Source: Chitinimonas prasina (GTDB taxonomy: Bacteria > Pseudomonadota > Gammaproteobacteria > Burkholderiales > Chitinimonadaceae). Taken from it: a stretch of 64,000 nt of DNA. This document shows, piece by piece, positions 8,774 through 18,189 of the stretch. Each line of letters opens with the position of its first letter. Position 1 is the stretch's first letter. The position numbers and the translations under genes were made by a program. The stretch lies in assembly GCF_030160395.1 (NCBI RefSeq), contig NZ_BSOG01000001.1, positions 1,144,117 to 1,208,116 of the forward strand, read 5' to 3'. The notes beneath the pieces were generated by a model, which was not told where the DNA came from, did not search any database, and saw only the letters and a list, made by a program, of their open reading frames with translations.

Positions 8774-10689
8774 ATCTGATACGCCCTGGCCTGACCGGCC
8801 TGATGTTGCTGACCCTGGTTGCCTGTGCCAGCCAGCCCCAGCAACGCTTCGACCAAGCCCGCCAGATGCTGGGTGAGAACCGCAGCGAAGAAGCCCTGCT
8901 GGCGCTGGAAGAACTGGTAAAGCAGGAGCCCGGCAACCAGGAGTTCCGCCGCTACTGGCTGCGCCAGCGCGATGCTATCGTCGAGCGCACCCTGCGTGAG
9001 GCCGAATCCCTGCGTATCAACCAGCGCTACAGCGAGGCCCAGGCACGGATAGAGACGGTGTTACGGATACAGCCGGGCAACCCGCGCGCAGCCGACATGC
9101 GGCTGGCGCTGGACCGCGAGCTGGCGCACAACAGCCTGGTGGAGCAAGCCATAGCGGCCCAGCAGGCTGGCCAGACCACCCAGGCCCGCGCCCTGCTCAA
9201 GCAGGTACTGGCCGAATCGCCCCGCCACCTGGGCGCCCGCAAGCGCCTGGCCGAGCTGGACAAGGCCCGCAACAAGGCCGACATGGCGCCGATATCGGCC
9301 AACTCGCCACTGCGCGCCCCCGTCACCATGGAATTCCGCAACGCGCCGCTGCAAAGCATCTTCGACATGCTGAGCCAGAGCACCGGCGTCAATTTCGTGT
9401 TCGACCGCGATCTCAAGCTGGACGGCCAGGCCACCATCCTGGCCCGCGACACCCCGCTGGACGAGACCCTCAATGTGCTGCTGACCAGCCAGCAACTGGC
9501 CAAGCGGGTGCTGAACGACCGTACCGTGCTGATCTACCCGGCCACGCCCAATCGGCAGAAAGACCTGGAAGGCCTCAACGTCAAGACCTTCTACCTCAAC
9601 AATATCGAGGCCAAGGCGGCCGCCGCGCTGATCAAGACCATCGTCAAGACCCGCGACATCTACACCGACGACAAGCTCAACCTGCTGGTGATGCGCGACA
9701 CCCCCGAGGCCATAGGCGTGGCCGAGAAGCTGGTGGCTGCCCATGACCTGGCCGAGGCCGAGGTCATGCTGGAAGTGGAAGTGATGGAAATCGGCAGCGA
9801 GCGCCTGGCCCAGCTGGGCGTGCAGTTCCCCGACCAGCTGTCGCTGTCGCTGCCCAAGGCCTTTGACGGCAGCAGCCTCAGCCTGGGCGAGCTGAAGAAC
9901 CTGGGCCGCGATGGCCTTAAGCTGGGCATAGGCGACCCGGCCCTGCTGCTTAACCTTAAGCACACCGACGGCACCACCGATACCCTGGCCAACCCACGCA
10001 TACGGGTACGCAACCGCGAGAAGGCCAAGATCCATATCGGCGACCGCGTGCCGGTGATCACCACCACCACCAATCCCACCTCGGGCTCGGTGGCCGAATC
10101 GGTGGCCTATCTGGACGTGGGCCTCAAGCTCGATGTGGAACCGCAGGTGTTCCAGGATGACGAGGTGGGCATACGCCTGAACCTGGAAGTCAGCAATATC
10201 GTCAAGGAAGTGCCCAGCAAGACCGGCCTCCTGACCTATCAGATCGGCACCCGCACCACCAGCACCGCCCTGCGCCTGCGTGATGGCGAGACCCAAGTGC
10301 TGGCCGGCCTGATCAAACAGGAAGAACTGGAATCGGCCTCGCGCCTGCCGGGCCTGGGCCAGCTGCCCATGCTGGGCAAGCTGTTCTCGTCGGAGAAGCG
10401 GCAACGCACCAAATCCGAGCTGGTATTGCTGATCACCCCAAGGATACTGCGCAACCTGGCCGTGCCCGACGCCAGCCAGACCGAGTTCACCAGCGGCACG
10501 GAAGATCATGTGGGCAGCGAAACCCTGCGCCTGCCGGACGGCAACAGCCAGATCAGCATCCCGGCCGAGGGCAGCCAGCCGCTGGCCCCCCCGCCCGCAC
10601 CGCAGCCACAGGTAGAGCCGGTGCCACCACCGCAGGTTGACCCAGTGCCGCCGCCACCGCTACCGGTCCCGCCGCAGAACCCGAAATGA
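8770..10689 (+). CDS. gspD: secretin GspD, outer-membrane channel, lipoprotein with TPR-like head
   Basis: 639 residues. Signal peptide with lipobox LVACA (Cys near residue 18) indicates lipid anchoring, so a separate pilotin may not be needed. About residues 25-165 form TPR-like helices, unusual for classical GspD. An STN/N0-like domain (RAPVTMEFRNAPLQSIFDML) and an N1 domain follow, then the secretin core with the family signature near ALRLRDGETQVLAGLI and LPGLGQLPMLGKLF. The last ~45 residues are a Pro-rich tail. It forms the export pore. The TPR head resembles secretins of MSHA-type pili, so the machine may be a T2SS/T4P intermediate. Confidence 0.88.
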   Translation: MNLIRPGLTGLMLLTLVACASQPQQRFDQARQMLGENRSEEALLALEELVKQEPGNQEFRRYWLRQRDAIVERTLREAESLRINQRYSEAQARIETVLRIQPGNPRAADMRLALDRELAHNSLVEQAIAAQQAGQTTQARALLKQVLAESPRHLGARKRLAELDKARNKADMAPISANSPLRAPVTMEFRNAPLQSIFDMLSQSTGVNFVFDRDLKLDGQATILARDTPLDETLNVLLTSQQLAKRVLNDRTVLIYPATPNRQKDLEGLNVKTFYLNNIEAKAAAALIKTIVKTRDIYTDDKLNLLVMRDTPEAIGVAEKLVAAHDLAEAEVMLEVEVMEIGSERLAQLGVQFPDQLSLSLPKAFDGSSLSLGELKNLGRDGLKLGIGDPALLLNLKHTDGTTDTLANPRIRVRNREKAKIHIGDRVPVITTTTNPTSGSVAESVAYLDVGLKLDVEPQVFQDDEVGIRLNLEVSNIVKEVPSKTGLLTYQIGTRTTSTALRLRDGETQVLAGLIKQEELESASRLPGLGQLPMLGKLFSSEKRQRTKSELVLLITPRILRNLAVPDASQTEFTSGTEDHVGSETLRLPDGNSQISIPAEGSQPLAPPPAPQPQVEPVPPPQVDPVPPPPLPVPPQNPK

Positions 10690-11156
10690 AACAACGTGGC
10701 TTTACCCTGATAGAGCTGCTGGTCACCCTGACCCTGCTGGCCATCCTGGCCGGCGCAGCGCTACCGTTGGCCCAGTTGCAGGCCCAGCGCAGCCGCGAGC
10801 AGAATCTGCGGCAAGCGCTGTGGTCGCTGCGCAATGCCATCGACGAGTACAAGCGCGCCTACGATGAAGGCCGGCTGGAAAAGACCGTGGGCAGCAGCGG
10901 CTATCCGCCCAACCTGCGGGTGCTGGTGGACGGGGTATCGGATATCTCCTCGCCGGACGCCCAGAAGCTGTACTTCCTGCGCCGCATCCCGCGCGACCCC
11001 TTCTTCCCCGACCAGACCGCGCCCCCCGAGACCACTTGGGGCCTGCGCAGCTACGCCTCGCCAGCCGAGGCCCCCAGGGCCGGCGCCGACGTGTACGATG
11101 TCTACAGCCTCAACCCCGGCACGGCGCTGGACGGCCAGCCCTACCGACTATGGTGA
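10686..11156 (+). CDS. minor pseudopilin (GspG/GspH type)
   Basis: 156 residues, overlapping gspD by 4 bp. Leader MKQRG then FTLIELLVTLTLLAILAG: prepilin peptidase site with Glu at +5. The rest is a soluble pseudopilin domain with the DPF/Pro-rich loop (RRIPRDPFFPDQ) seen in GspG-like proteins. It is probably a minor subunit of the pseudopilus. The exact slot (H, I or J) cannot be told from sequence. Confidence 0.8.
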   Translation: MKQRGFTLIELLVTLTLLAILAGAALPLAQLQAQRSREQNLRQALWSLRNAIDEYKRAYDEGRLEKTVGSSGYPPNLRVLVDGVSDISSPDAQKLYFLRRIPRDPFFPDQTAPPETTWGLRSYASPAEAPRAGADVYDVYSLNPGTALDGQPYRLW

Positions 11157-11161
11157 CCCCC

Positions 11162-11533
11162 ATGCGCCATCGCGGCTTTACCCTGCTGGAACTGATGATC
11201 GCCATGGCCATCGTCGCCACCCTGCTCAGCATTGTGGCGCCGCGCTACCTGGGCAGTGTGGACCGCGCGAAAGAGACCGTGCTGCAGGATGACCTGCACA
11301 CCATGCGCAAGGTACTGGACCAATTCCATGCCGACCGTGGCCGCTACCCCAATGATCTGGAAGAGCTGGTCAGCGCCCGCTATCTACGCAGCATCCCGGT
11401 CGACCCCCTGACCGAGCGCAACGATACCTGGCGGGTAGAGCCACCGCCGCCCGGCAGCCAAGGCAATGTCGGCGATGTCCGCAGTGGCGCCAGCGGCCGG
11501 GGCAGCGACGGACGCGACTATGGCAGCTGGTGA
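11162..11533 (+). CDS. minor pseudopilin (GspG-like)
   Basis: 123 residues from ATG at 11162; an in-frame ATG at 11150, inside the end of the previous gene, would add MVTP. The shorter leader MRHRG before FTLLELMIAMAIVATLLSIV is favoured as typical. Glu at +5 is present. The segment KVLDQFHADRGRYPNDLEELV followed by IPVDPLTERNDTW is the usual GspG-type pattern. The C-terminus is Gly/Ser/Asp-rich (GASGRGSDGRDYGSW), possibly a degenerate calcium loop. Confidence 0.8.
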   Translation: MRHRGFTLLELMIAMAIVATLLSIVAPRYLGSVDRAKETVLQDDLHTMRKVLDQFHADRGRYPNDLEELVSARYLRSIPVDPLTERNDTWRVEPPPPGSQGNVGDVRSGASGRGSDGRDYGSW

Positions 11534-11987
11534 ACGGGGCTCGGCCTATCTCTGGCTGATGGGCGTGCTGGTGGTGTTGGGCCTTATCATGGGCCGCGCC
11601 ATCGAGGTGGCCAGCACCCAGGCAGATCGCCAGCGCGAACGCACCCTGCTGCAGGTGGGCGACGCCTACCGCCGCGCCATCGCCAGCTATGCCGCCCTGC
11701 CCGGCAGCGACGGCAGCCTGCCGCGCTCGGTGGAAGACCTGCTGCAAGACCCCCGCGCCAGCGAACCGGTACGCCACCTGCGCCGCGCCTATGCCGACCC
11801 GGTCAGCGGCCAGCCCATGCAGCTGATACGGCGCGAAGACGAAGGTATCGTCGGCGTCCACAGCCCCTCCGACCGCCCCCCCCTGATGCGCCGGGGCTTT
11901 GCCCTGCGCTACAAGGAATTCGAGAAGGCAGAGCGGATAGCGGACTGGCAGTTCCTGTTCCAGCCTAGCGGGCAGGCCAAGAACTAG
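11520..11987 (+). CDS. divergent pseudopilin without Glu5 (tip-subunit candidate)
   Basis: 155 residues from ATG at 11520, overlapping the previous gene by 14 bp; an upstream in-frame ATG at 11466 is rejected because it would add a long Ala-rich leader. MAAGERG/SAYLWLMGVLVVLGLIM resembles a prepilin leader and helix but position +5 is Trp, not Glu. In T2SS, lack of Glu5 is the mark of GspK, which sits at the pseudopilus tip; this protein lacks the large GspK alpha domain. It ends the operon, and a dispersed palindromic repeat follows 108 bp later. Confidence 0.65.
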   Translation: MAAGERGSAYLWLMGVLVVLGLIMGRAIEVASTQADRQRERTLLQVGDAYRRAIASYAALPGSDGSLPRSVEDLLQDPRASEPVRHLRRAYADPVSGQPMQLIRREDEGIVGVHSPSDRPPLMRRGFALRYKEFEKAERIADWQFLFQPSGQAKN

Positions 11988-12095
11988 GATGGCTGGCGCA
12001 GCAACTCCCTGAAGTCCCACCGAACGCTACAATCGGACTCTAGCGAATTCAGGGGGACGTCAGCGACGCGGCGAAAAGACTTGGAACAGGCTCAA

Positions 12096-12211
12096 AGGCC
12101 GCTAACAAAACCCAGCGAGGCTGGTTATGGCTAGGTGTGGAAATGCTGACAGTACGCGGGTACGGCAAGCTTGCACAAACACGCCATAAGGGGTTCGTTA
12201 GCAGCGCTAAA
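12096..12211. repeat. dispersed palindromic element, copy A
   Basis: About 115 nt between the T2SS-like operon and the convergent gene at 12223. The ends are inverted: CCGCTAACAAAACCC near 12100-12114 and GGGGTTCGTTAGCAGCGCT near 12190-12209. The inner stem is TTATGG (12125-12130) with CCATAA (12184-12189), around a core containing AGTAC and TACGGCAAGC. It matches copy B at 20191-20303 over its whole length, with a paired (compensatory) change in the inner stem. Confidence 0.8.
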
Positions 12212-12222
12212 CACAGAACTAC

Positions 12223-12807
12223 TCAGATATAGAGCACATGAACAACGCTTTGCCCCAGTGATTTTGCATTCTTAAACACCTCAAGAATACTCCGGAGGAA
12301 AACAAAAAGATAATCGGCACTTTCACCGTCTTCCCCTTTCACATTTTTATCAAATGCAGGAGATGACGATACATAGTCACGCTCCAGCGCAGCCTCCACA
12401 TCACCATCGGAATAAACATTCAAATCCCCTATGTCATAGGCAGCATCTGGGTTTTTGATCAAATCAGAAATTAATCGCTCAAAATCAGCAATCACTTGCG
12501 CCTGCTGCGTTGGATTGACGATGGTAATTCTCGTTATATCTCCATACTCGCCTTCAAAACTGTATTGACAGCTGCTGGCATCACCAAGGAACGCGATAGC
12601 GGGGAAGTCCCCATGCTCGAGAAGTGCTTTTATCGCATAGATAGCCCACCCACCCCTTGTGTCGCCAGAGACGCTGCAAAGCGCTTCTCCATGCTTTATT
12701 GCTCCAACAGAGGACTTAAAATCCTCGAACGCCTCAAGCGTGGGAAATGAAGCAGGGATAGAATTGGTATCTACTATGTAGGTTTTGGTAGCATAGGAAT
12801 GCGACAT
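12223..12807 (-). CDS. hypothetical protein, low-GC orphan
   Basis: 194 residues from ATG at 12807; AAGGTGA five bases upstream fixes this start, and a GTG at 12816 lies within that SD. No signal peptide, membrane helix or known motif was recognised. The protein is acidic, with an alternating strand/helix pattern suggestive of a small soluble cytoplasmic protein. Base composition is clearly lower in GC than neighbours (AT-rich third positions), pointing to recent acquisition. It is a single gene flanked by the palindromic repeat and a LysR gene; immunity or anti-phage roles are possible for such orphans but nothing in the sequence shows it. Confidence 0.7.
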   Translation of the reverse strand: MSHSYATKTYIVDTNSIPASFPTLEAFEDFKSSVGAIKHGEALCSVSGDTRGGWAIYAIKALLEHGDFPAIAFLGDASSCQYSFEGEYGDITRITIVNPTQQAQVIADFERLISDLIKNPDAAYDIGDLNVYSDGDVEAALERDYVSSSPAFDKNVKGEDGESADYLFVFLRSILEVFKNAKSLGQSVVHVLYI

Positions 12808-12934
12808 GGAATTCACCTTAACATTAACATATTCATCATGTTACTGCAGGCACCCCCAGACGTCAGCACAGTCAATCAGCCAGTGGCGTCATGAATACAA
12901 ACGCCACTGTTTAACAACTCGGCTGCCAGAGACG

Positions 12935-13888
12935 CTACGCCAGCTCCGCCACCCTGTCCTCAACAGCCGCCGGTGCCATCCGCCAGGGCGGTGTTGGGCG
13001 GAAGTGGTCTTGCAGGAAGTTGAGAAAGGCCCGCAGGCGCATAGGCATGCCGTTGCGGTGGGGGACCAGGGCGACCACGTCGGCGTCGGCCACCTGCCAA
13101 TCGGGCAGTACCCGTTGCAGCGTGCCGGCGGCCAGGTCGTCGGCCACATGCCATTCCGAGCGCAACATCAGGCCCTTGCCGGCCAGCGCCCATTGCCGCA
13201 GTACGTCGCCATCGTTGACGCTGAGTGCCTCGCTGATGCGCACATTGGTCTTTTCACCGTTCTGGTGGAAGGACCACAGGGTGGTGTCTTCGTCGTTCTC
13301 GCGCAGTACCAGGCACTGGTGCCGGCGCAGGTCTTCTGGTGTTTGGGGGTAGCCGTGCAGGGCCAGGTATTCGGGCGAGGCGCACAGTACGCGGCGGTTG
13401 GGGGCGATGGGGTAGGCTACCCAGTCGGAGTCGGGTAGCTCGCCTATGTGCAGCACCAGGTCGAAACGCTCGTTGCGGTTGACCGAGAAACGGTCGCTCA
13501 GGATCAGAGAGATATCGAGTTCGGGGTGCTGGGCGTGGAAGGCCGCCACGATGGGCGCCAGGTAGCGCCGGCCAAAACCCAGTGGGCCATGGATGCGCAG
13601 CGCCCCCGCAATGCGGCCGCTGCTTCCGCGCACGTCGTCCATCAGGCGGTCGAATTCGCGCAGCAGCTCCTGTCCCCGTACCAGCAGCAATTCACCCTCT
13701 TCGGTCAGCTTGATACCGCGCGCATTGCGGTCCAGCAGCCGCACGCCCAGTCGTCCCTCCAGCTGCTTCAGGCGCTGCGACATCGCCGCCGTGCTCAAGT
13801 CCAGTTGCTTGGCCGCGCCGGAAAAACTGCCGGCCTCGGCGATCGCCACAAACATGCGTATGGACTGAAGCTCGCTGTAATCATTCAT
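12935..13888 (-). CDS. LysR-family transcriptional regulator
   Basis: 317 residues, the usual LTTR length. N-terminal winged helix-turn-helix (residues ~5-64: RMFVAIAEAGSFSGAAKQL, then AAMSQRLKQLEGRLGVRLLDR) and a C-terminal periplasmic-binding-protein-like effector domain. The closing pattern and the HQCLVLREND segment resemble the large group of LTTRs controlling oxidoreductases or efflux. No divergent target gene is adjacent: 330 bp of apparently non-coding DNA lie upstream and the next gene, cueR, points the same way. The effector cannot be guessed. Confidence 0.9.
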   Translation of the reverse strand: MNDYSELQSIRMFVAIAEAGSFSGAAKQLDLSTAAMSQRLKQLEGRLGVRLLDRNARGIKLTEEGELLLVRGQELLREFDRLMDDVRGSSGRIAGALRIHGPLGFGRRYLAPIVAAFHAQHPELDISLILSDRFSVNRNERFDLVLHIGELPDSDWVAYPIAPNRRVLCASPEYLALHGYPQTPEDLRRHQCLVLRENDEDTTLWSFHQNGEKTNVRISEALSVNDGDVLRQWALAGKGLMLRSEWHVADDLAAGTLQRVLPDWQVADADVVALVPHRNGMPMRLRAFLNFLQDHFRPTPPWRMAPAAVEDRVAELA

Positions 13889-14218
13889 GATTTTTGGGCG
13901 CCGCCGGGAGCTGCAACAGGCGGTTAGATACCGGTATTAATAAGGGCTTATATAATATCATTCCGTCATAATGCTAAATGACCGCTGGTCGGTTGTACGC
14001 TGCCAAGTAGCAGGAAGCGTGTTGCTGTCTAGACAGCTTCCCCTCCTGCCCGCTTGCGCCGAAACCCGCATTCCGCCTTTGTTTCAAGCGCTTGGCCTAT
14101 CCTCATCCTGGTCAGAGTGTGAGTATTACCGGGTAGCCTGCCGTCACGGGTGGGCACATTGAATGGGCAGGCCGGGCGGATGCGGCAGGGCTCCCCCGGT
14201 GCCAACGATTGCGGCGGC
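13889..14218. other. 330-bp intergenic region upstream of the LysR gene
   Basis: No convincing gene. AT-rich DNA at 13925-13980 probably contains the LysR gene promoter and includes the short palindrome ATAAG-GG-CTTAT (13942-13953). A perfect 14-bp palindrome GCTGTCTAGACAGC lies at 14024-14037. The part near 14219 is the 3' region of cueR and shows no clear terminator. Confidence 0.5.
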
Positions 14219-14632
14219 TCAGACCGCAGCGCTCCCTTGATCGCGCGCCGTCGCCAGTCCCTCCAGTATCGGGCAGTCTGGCCGGTGGTCGCCGCAGCAA
14301 GCCTGGGCCAGGGTCTGCAGGGTGGCCCGCATCTCGCTCAGCGCGGCGATGCGCGCATCCAGTTCGGCGATATGGCTTTCGGCCAGTTGCTTGACCGCCG
14401 CGCTTTCGCGCTGCTTGTCTTGCCATAGTGATAGCAGCACGCTGATTTGCTCCAGCGAGAAACCCAGGTCACGGGCGCGCCGGATAAAGCGCAGCAGGTG
14501 GATATCGCGCTGGCCGTACTGGCGGTAGCCCGACTGGCTGCGGTGGCTGGCTGCCAGCAGGCCTATGCCCTCGTAGTGCCTGATCATCTTGGCGCTGACC
14601 CCGCTGGCGCGGGCGGCTTCTCCGATATTCAT
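14219..14632 (-). CDS. cueR: Cu(I)-responsive MerR-family regulator CueR
   Basis: 137 residues from ATG at 14632 (an 18-residue upstream extension lacks family support). MerR winged helix at residues 1-70 ([20 protein letters not shown]), dimerisation helix ~75-110, metal loop with Cys112 and Cys120 in the CueR spacing, and Ser77 that favours monovalent ions. It activates by untwisting promoters with a 19-bp spacer. It follows copA in the same direction (53 bp gap), and a matching operator lies before copA, so the pair forms an autoregulated copper-response operon. Confidence 0.93.
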   Translation of the reverse strand: MNIGEAARASGVSAKMIRHYEGIGLLAASHRSQSGYRQYGQRDIHLLRFIRRARDLGFSLEQISVLLSLWQDKQRESAAVKQLAESHIAELDARIAALSEMRATLQTLAQACCGDHRPDCPILEGLATARDQGSAAV

Positions 14633-14685
14633 GGCGTGTTTACCTGGCGGTGTCGCTGCGGACAAGCCCACAAGCGTACGTAACA

Positions 14686-17076
14686 TTATCGTCCCCCCGG
14701 CTGCCAGCGGCGCAGCAACAGAGCATTGGCCACCACACTGACGCTGGAGAACGCCATGGCTGCCCCTGCTACCACCGGGTTGAGCAGACCCATGGCGGCC
14801 AGCGGAATGCCCACCACGTTGTAGCAGAAGGCCCAGAACAGGTTCTGCCGGATCTTGGCATAGCTGCGGCGGGAGATGGCAATGGCGTCGGCCACTCGGG
14901 CCAGATCACCCCGCATCAAGGTGATGCCGGCTGCATGCATGGCCACGTCGGTGCCGCTGCCCATGGCGATGCCGACATCGGCGGCTGCCAGCGCCGGTGC
15001 ATCATTGATGCCGTCGCCCACCATGGCCACCACATGGCCTTCGGCCTTGAGCGCCAGCAGGGCCTGGGCCTTGTCGGCCGGCAGGATACCGGCCTGGAAC
15101 TGGCTCAGCCCCAGCTCGGCAGCCACCTGGGCGGCGGCGCCCTGGTTGTCGCCCGTCAGCATGATGGTCTGCACCCCCATGGTCTGTAGCCTGGCCAGTG
15201 CCGCTGCCGCGCCGGGCTTGACCGCATCGCCAAAGGCCAGCAGGCCCAGCACCGAGGGCTCGCCCACCCGAGCCAGCCAGGACAAGGTGCGGCCCTGTTG
15301 CTCCAGCGCAGCGGCCTGCTCAGCCAGACCTGCCAGGGCAACGCCTTGCTCCTGCATCAGGCGGGCGGTGCCCAGCAGGTATCCCGCCCCATCGATCTCG
15401 CCCTGTATGCCCCGCCCCGGCAGGGCCTGCAGCTTGCTAGCCGGTAGCGCGGCAACACTAGCCTGCTGTGCCGCCCCGATCACGGCATGGGCCAGCGGAT
15501 GCTCGCTACCCGCCTGCAGCCCGGCCGCCAGTGCCAGCAGGGTAGCGTCGCTTACATCATTGCCGGCTATGGCCAGCAGGCGCGGCTTGCCCTCGGTAAG
15601 GGTGCCGGTCTTGTCAAACGCCACAGCGCTGATGCGATGGGCCGTTTCGAGCGCCTCGGCGTCCTTGATCAGTATGCCGTGCCTTGCCGCGACTCCAGTG
15701 CCCGCCATGATGGCTGTGGGCGTAGCCAGGCCCAGGGCGCAAGGGCAGGCAATCACCAGCACGGCCACCGCGTTGATGATGGCGGGTTCCAGTTGGCCAG
15801 CCAGCAGCCACCAGGCCAGCAGCGTAAGCAAGGCGATGACCAGCACCACCGGCACGAATACCGCGCTGACCTGGTCTACCAGACGCTGTATCGGCGCCTT
15901 GGCCGCCTGAGCATGCTCCACCAGCCGAATGATACGGGCCAGGGTGGTCTCCGCCCCGATGGCCACGGTACGGACCAGCAGCAGGCCATCACCATTGATG
16001 GCACCGCCAGTTACCCGCTCGCCCGGCCCTTTGGGCACCGGCAGGCTCTCGCCGGTCAGCAGAGCTTCGTCCAGCTGGCTGCTGCCTTCCACCACCTCGC
16101 CATCCACCGGCACCCGCTCACCGGGGCGCACTACCACCAGGTCACCCACGGTAATCAGGGCGATGGGCACATCCTCATCCCGCCCCTCGCGGCGGCGCCT
16201 TGCAGTGGCCGGTCGCAGGGCCTGCAGGGCGCGAATGGCCTCGCTGGTCTGGCGCTTGGCCCGGGCTTCCAGCCACTTGCCCAGCAGCACCAGGCTGATC
16301 ACCACGGAAGAGGCTTCAAAGTAGAGGTGGGGCATGCCGTGCTCGCCATGCCGTAGCAAGAGGTAAACACTCAAGCCATAGGCCGCACTGGTACCCAGGG
16401 CGACCAACAGGTCCATATTGCCGCTCCCCGCCCGCATGGCCAGGTAGCCGGCGCGGTAGAAGCGTGCGCCCAGCCAGAACTGCACCGGGGTGGCCAACAG
16501 CAGCTGCAGCCAGCCCGGCAACATCCAATGGACACCCGCCAGCTCGGCCACCATGGGCAACACCAACGGCAGCGACAGCGCACCCGATACGGCCACCGGC
16601 CACCAGGCTGGCAGCGCAGGCCGTGGGCTGTCCTTGCCCTCCTGGTGCAGGCTGGCGCTGTAACCGGCGCGCGTCACGGCAGCCATCAGGCTGGCACTAT
16701 CCACCCCTTGGTCCACCAGCAGCGTAGCCTGCTCGGTCGCCAGATTAACGCTCACTTCGCGCACGCCGGGCTCCCGCGCCAGCACCTTCTCCACCCGCCC
16801 TACGCAGCTGGCACAGCTCATCCCGCCTATGGCCAGGGTCAGCGTCTGCTGCGGCACGCTGAAACCTGCCTGGGCAATGGCACTTCGCACCATGGCGAGC
16901 GTTAGCTCGGGCCCCGCCGTGAGCGTGGCCGATTCGCTAGCCAAGTTGACGCTGGCGGCTTGCACCCCGGGTAGCCGTGCCAGCACTTTCTCCACTCGGC
17001 TAACGCAACTTGCACAGGTCATACCGGCCACCGGCACGGTCAGCTGACTGTTTTGCTCCTTTGTTTCGCTTTGCAT
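14686..17076 (-). CDS. copA: Cu(I)-exporting P1B-type ATPase CopA
   Basis: 796 residues from ATG at 17076. This start is preferred over ATG 17094 because GAGG lies nine bases before it and the CueR promoter would give 17094 almost no leader. Two N-terminal heavy-metal domains (GMTCASC and GMSCASC), eight predicted membrane helices with the ion motif CPCALG, TGES actuator loop, phosphorylation site DKTGT and hinge [10 protein letters not shown]. It pumps Cu(I) from cytoplasm to periplasm. Co-transcribed with cueR. Confidence 0.95.
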   Translation of the reverse strand: MQSETKEQNSQLTVPVAGMTCASCVSRVEKVLARLPGVQAASVNLASESATLTAGPELTLAMVRSAIAQAGFSVPQQTLTLAIGGMSCASCVGRVEKVLAREPGVREVSVNLATEQATLLVDQGVDSASLMAAVTRAGYSASLHQEGKDSPRPALPAWWPVAVSGALSLPLVLPMVAELAGVHWMLPGWLQLLLATPVQFWLGARFYRAGYLAMRAGSGNMDLLVALGTSAAYGLSVYLLLRHGEHGMPHLYFEASSVVISLVLLGKWLEARAKRQTSEAIRALQALRPATARRRREGRDEDVPIALITVGDLVVVRPGERVPVDGEVVEGSSQLDEALLTGESLPVPKGPGERVTGGAINGDGLLLVRTVAIGAETTLARIIRLVEHAQAAKAPIQRLVDQVSAVFVPVVLVIALLTLLAWWLLAGQLEPAIINAVAVLVIACPCALGLATPTAIMAGTGVAARHGILIKDAEALETAHRISAVAFDKTGTLTEGKPRLLAIAGNDVSDATLLALAAGLQAGSEHPLAHAVIGAAQQASVAALPASKLQALPGRGIQGEIDGAGYLLGTARLMQEQGVALAGLAEQAAALEQQGRTLSWLARVGEPSVLGLLAFGDAVKPGAAAALARLQTMGVQTIMLTGDNQGAAAQVAAELGLSQFQAGILPADKAQALLALKAEGHVVAMVGDGINDAPALAAADVGIAMGSGTDVAMHAAGITLMRGDLARVADAIAISRRSYAKIRQNLFWAFCYNVVGIPLAAMGLLNPVVAGAAMAFSSVSVVANALLLRRWQPGGR

Positions 17077-17112
17077 GGTGTTATGCCTCGTCATGGCTAC
17101 TGTGATGACCGC

Positions 17113-17143
17113 AGTCTGAACCTTCCTATCATGGCAAGGTCAA
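17113..17143 (-). promoter_or_regulatory. CueR-controlled copA promoter
   Basis: On the minus strand: -35 TTGACC (17143-17138), -10 CAGACT (17118-17113), spacer exactly 19 bp, as in MerR-family promoters. The inverted repeat ACCTTGCC / GGAAGGT fills the spacer (17140-17120), matching the E. coli copA operator almost base for base. Confidence 0.92.
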
Positions 17144-17242
17144 GCACCATGTGCACGGCTTGGTCGCCGCCAGTCACCCGCGCTGTGCGCCGCGCAGGCC
17201 AGCCGCTATCATCCGGCTCCCGCGCCCCCTAGATTAATAGCA

Positions 17243-18127
17243 ATGATGGATTGGCAGCCCTGGCAATACACCGACTCCAACGGCCTTACCCTGCGCGGCT
17301 GGCATACCCCGCCCTCAGGCAAGCCTGTGCTGCATTTCCTGCATGGCAATGGCTTTAGCGGTCGCACCTATGAGCCCATGCTGGCGCTGCTGGCGGTGGA
17401 TTTCGACCTATGGCTGTGTGATCTGCCCGGCCATGGCCGCAGCGATGTCGGCGATCGCTTTCTGGGCTGGAACCGCAATGCCAGCCTGTCGCTGGACGCT
17501 TTTATGGCGCACCAGTCGCTGTGGGATGCCGGGCTGCCGCGCTACGCCCTGGGCCACAGTTTTGGTGGCGTGCTGACGGCACTATCGCTGGCAGAACGGC
17601 CCGGCCTGTTCCAACGTGCCGTGCTGCTGGACCCGGTGATCTTCACCCCCTGGATGAACCGGCTGCTGCGGGCAGCAGAAACCCTGGGGCTGGCGCACCA
17701 CACCCCGCTGGCCAGGCTGTCACGCAAGCGCCGCCGGGTCTGGCCCAGTGCCGCTGCGGCGCAGGCAGCACTCAGCGGCCGAGGCATCTTCCGGGGCTGG
17801 ACCGAGGCCGCCATGGCCGCCTATGTGGCCCACGCCATGGCCCCGGTTGCGGAGGGTATCGGCCTGTGCACGCCTGCCAGCCTGGAATCCACCATCTTCG
17901 GTTCGGCCCCGCAGCGTCTATGGCCCTCGCTACGTGCCAGCAGCACCCCGGTGCGGCTGATCCACGGCGACCAGACCTACCCCTTCGTGCCGGTCTCGGC
18001 CCAGCGCTGGCAACGGCTCAACCCTCAGGTCGAAGTCATGCAGACCAGTGGTGGCCATTGCTTTATGCAGGAGGACCCAGCACTGGCGGCCGAGTTGACA
18101 CGTGCCTACCTGCTGGGAAAAAACTGA
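17243..18127 (+). CDS. alpha/beta-hydrolase
   Basis: 294 residues. Oxyanion motif HGNGFSG (about 34-40), nucleophile elbow GHSFGG (Ser near 109), acid candidate in the loop after IHGDQTYPFVP, and catalytic His in GGHCF near 272. No signal peptide, so cytoplasmic. The family covers esterases, lipases and haloalkane-type enzymes; substrate unknown. Two consecutive ATG codons (17243 and 17246) are equally possible starts. It stands divergent from copA. Confidence 0.85.
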   Translation: MMDWQPWQYTDSNGLTLRGWHTPPSGKPVLHFLHGNGFSGRTYEPMLALLAVDFDLWLCDLPGHGRSDVGDRFLGWNRNASLSLDAFMAHQSLWDAGLPRYALGHSFGGVLTALSLAERPGLFQRAVLLDPVIFTPWMNRLLRAAETLGLAHHTPLARLSRKRRRVWPSAAAAQAALSGRGIFRGWTEAAMAAYVAHAMAPVAEGIGLCTPASLESTIFGSAPQRLWPSLRASSTPVRLIHGDQTYPFVPVSAQRWQRLNPQVEVMQTSGGHCFMQEDPALAAELTRAYLLGKN

Positions 18128-18189
18128 AAAACCTGAGGCATGGCCACTTGTGCCACGGGCAGGCTGCTTGCAGACCGGGCTAGAAGCAG

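Noticed and set aside
9061-10509. 482-codon minus-strand frame opposite gspD
   Set aside because: Gln/Gly/His-rich shadow translation; secretin motifs are on the plus strand.
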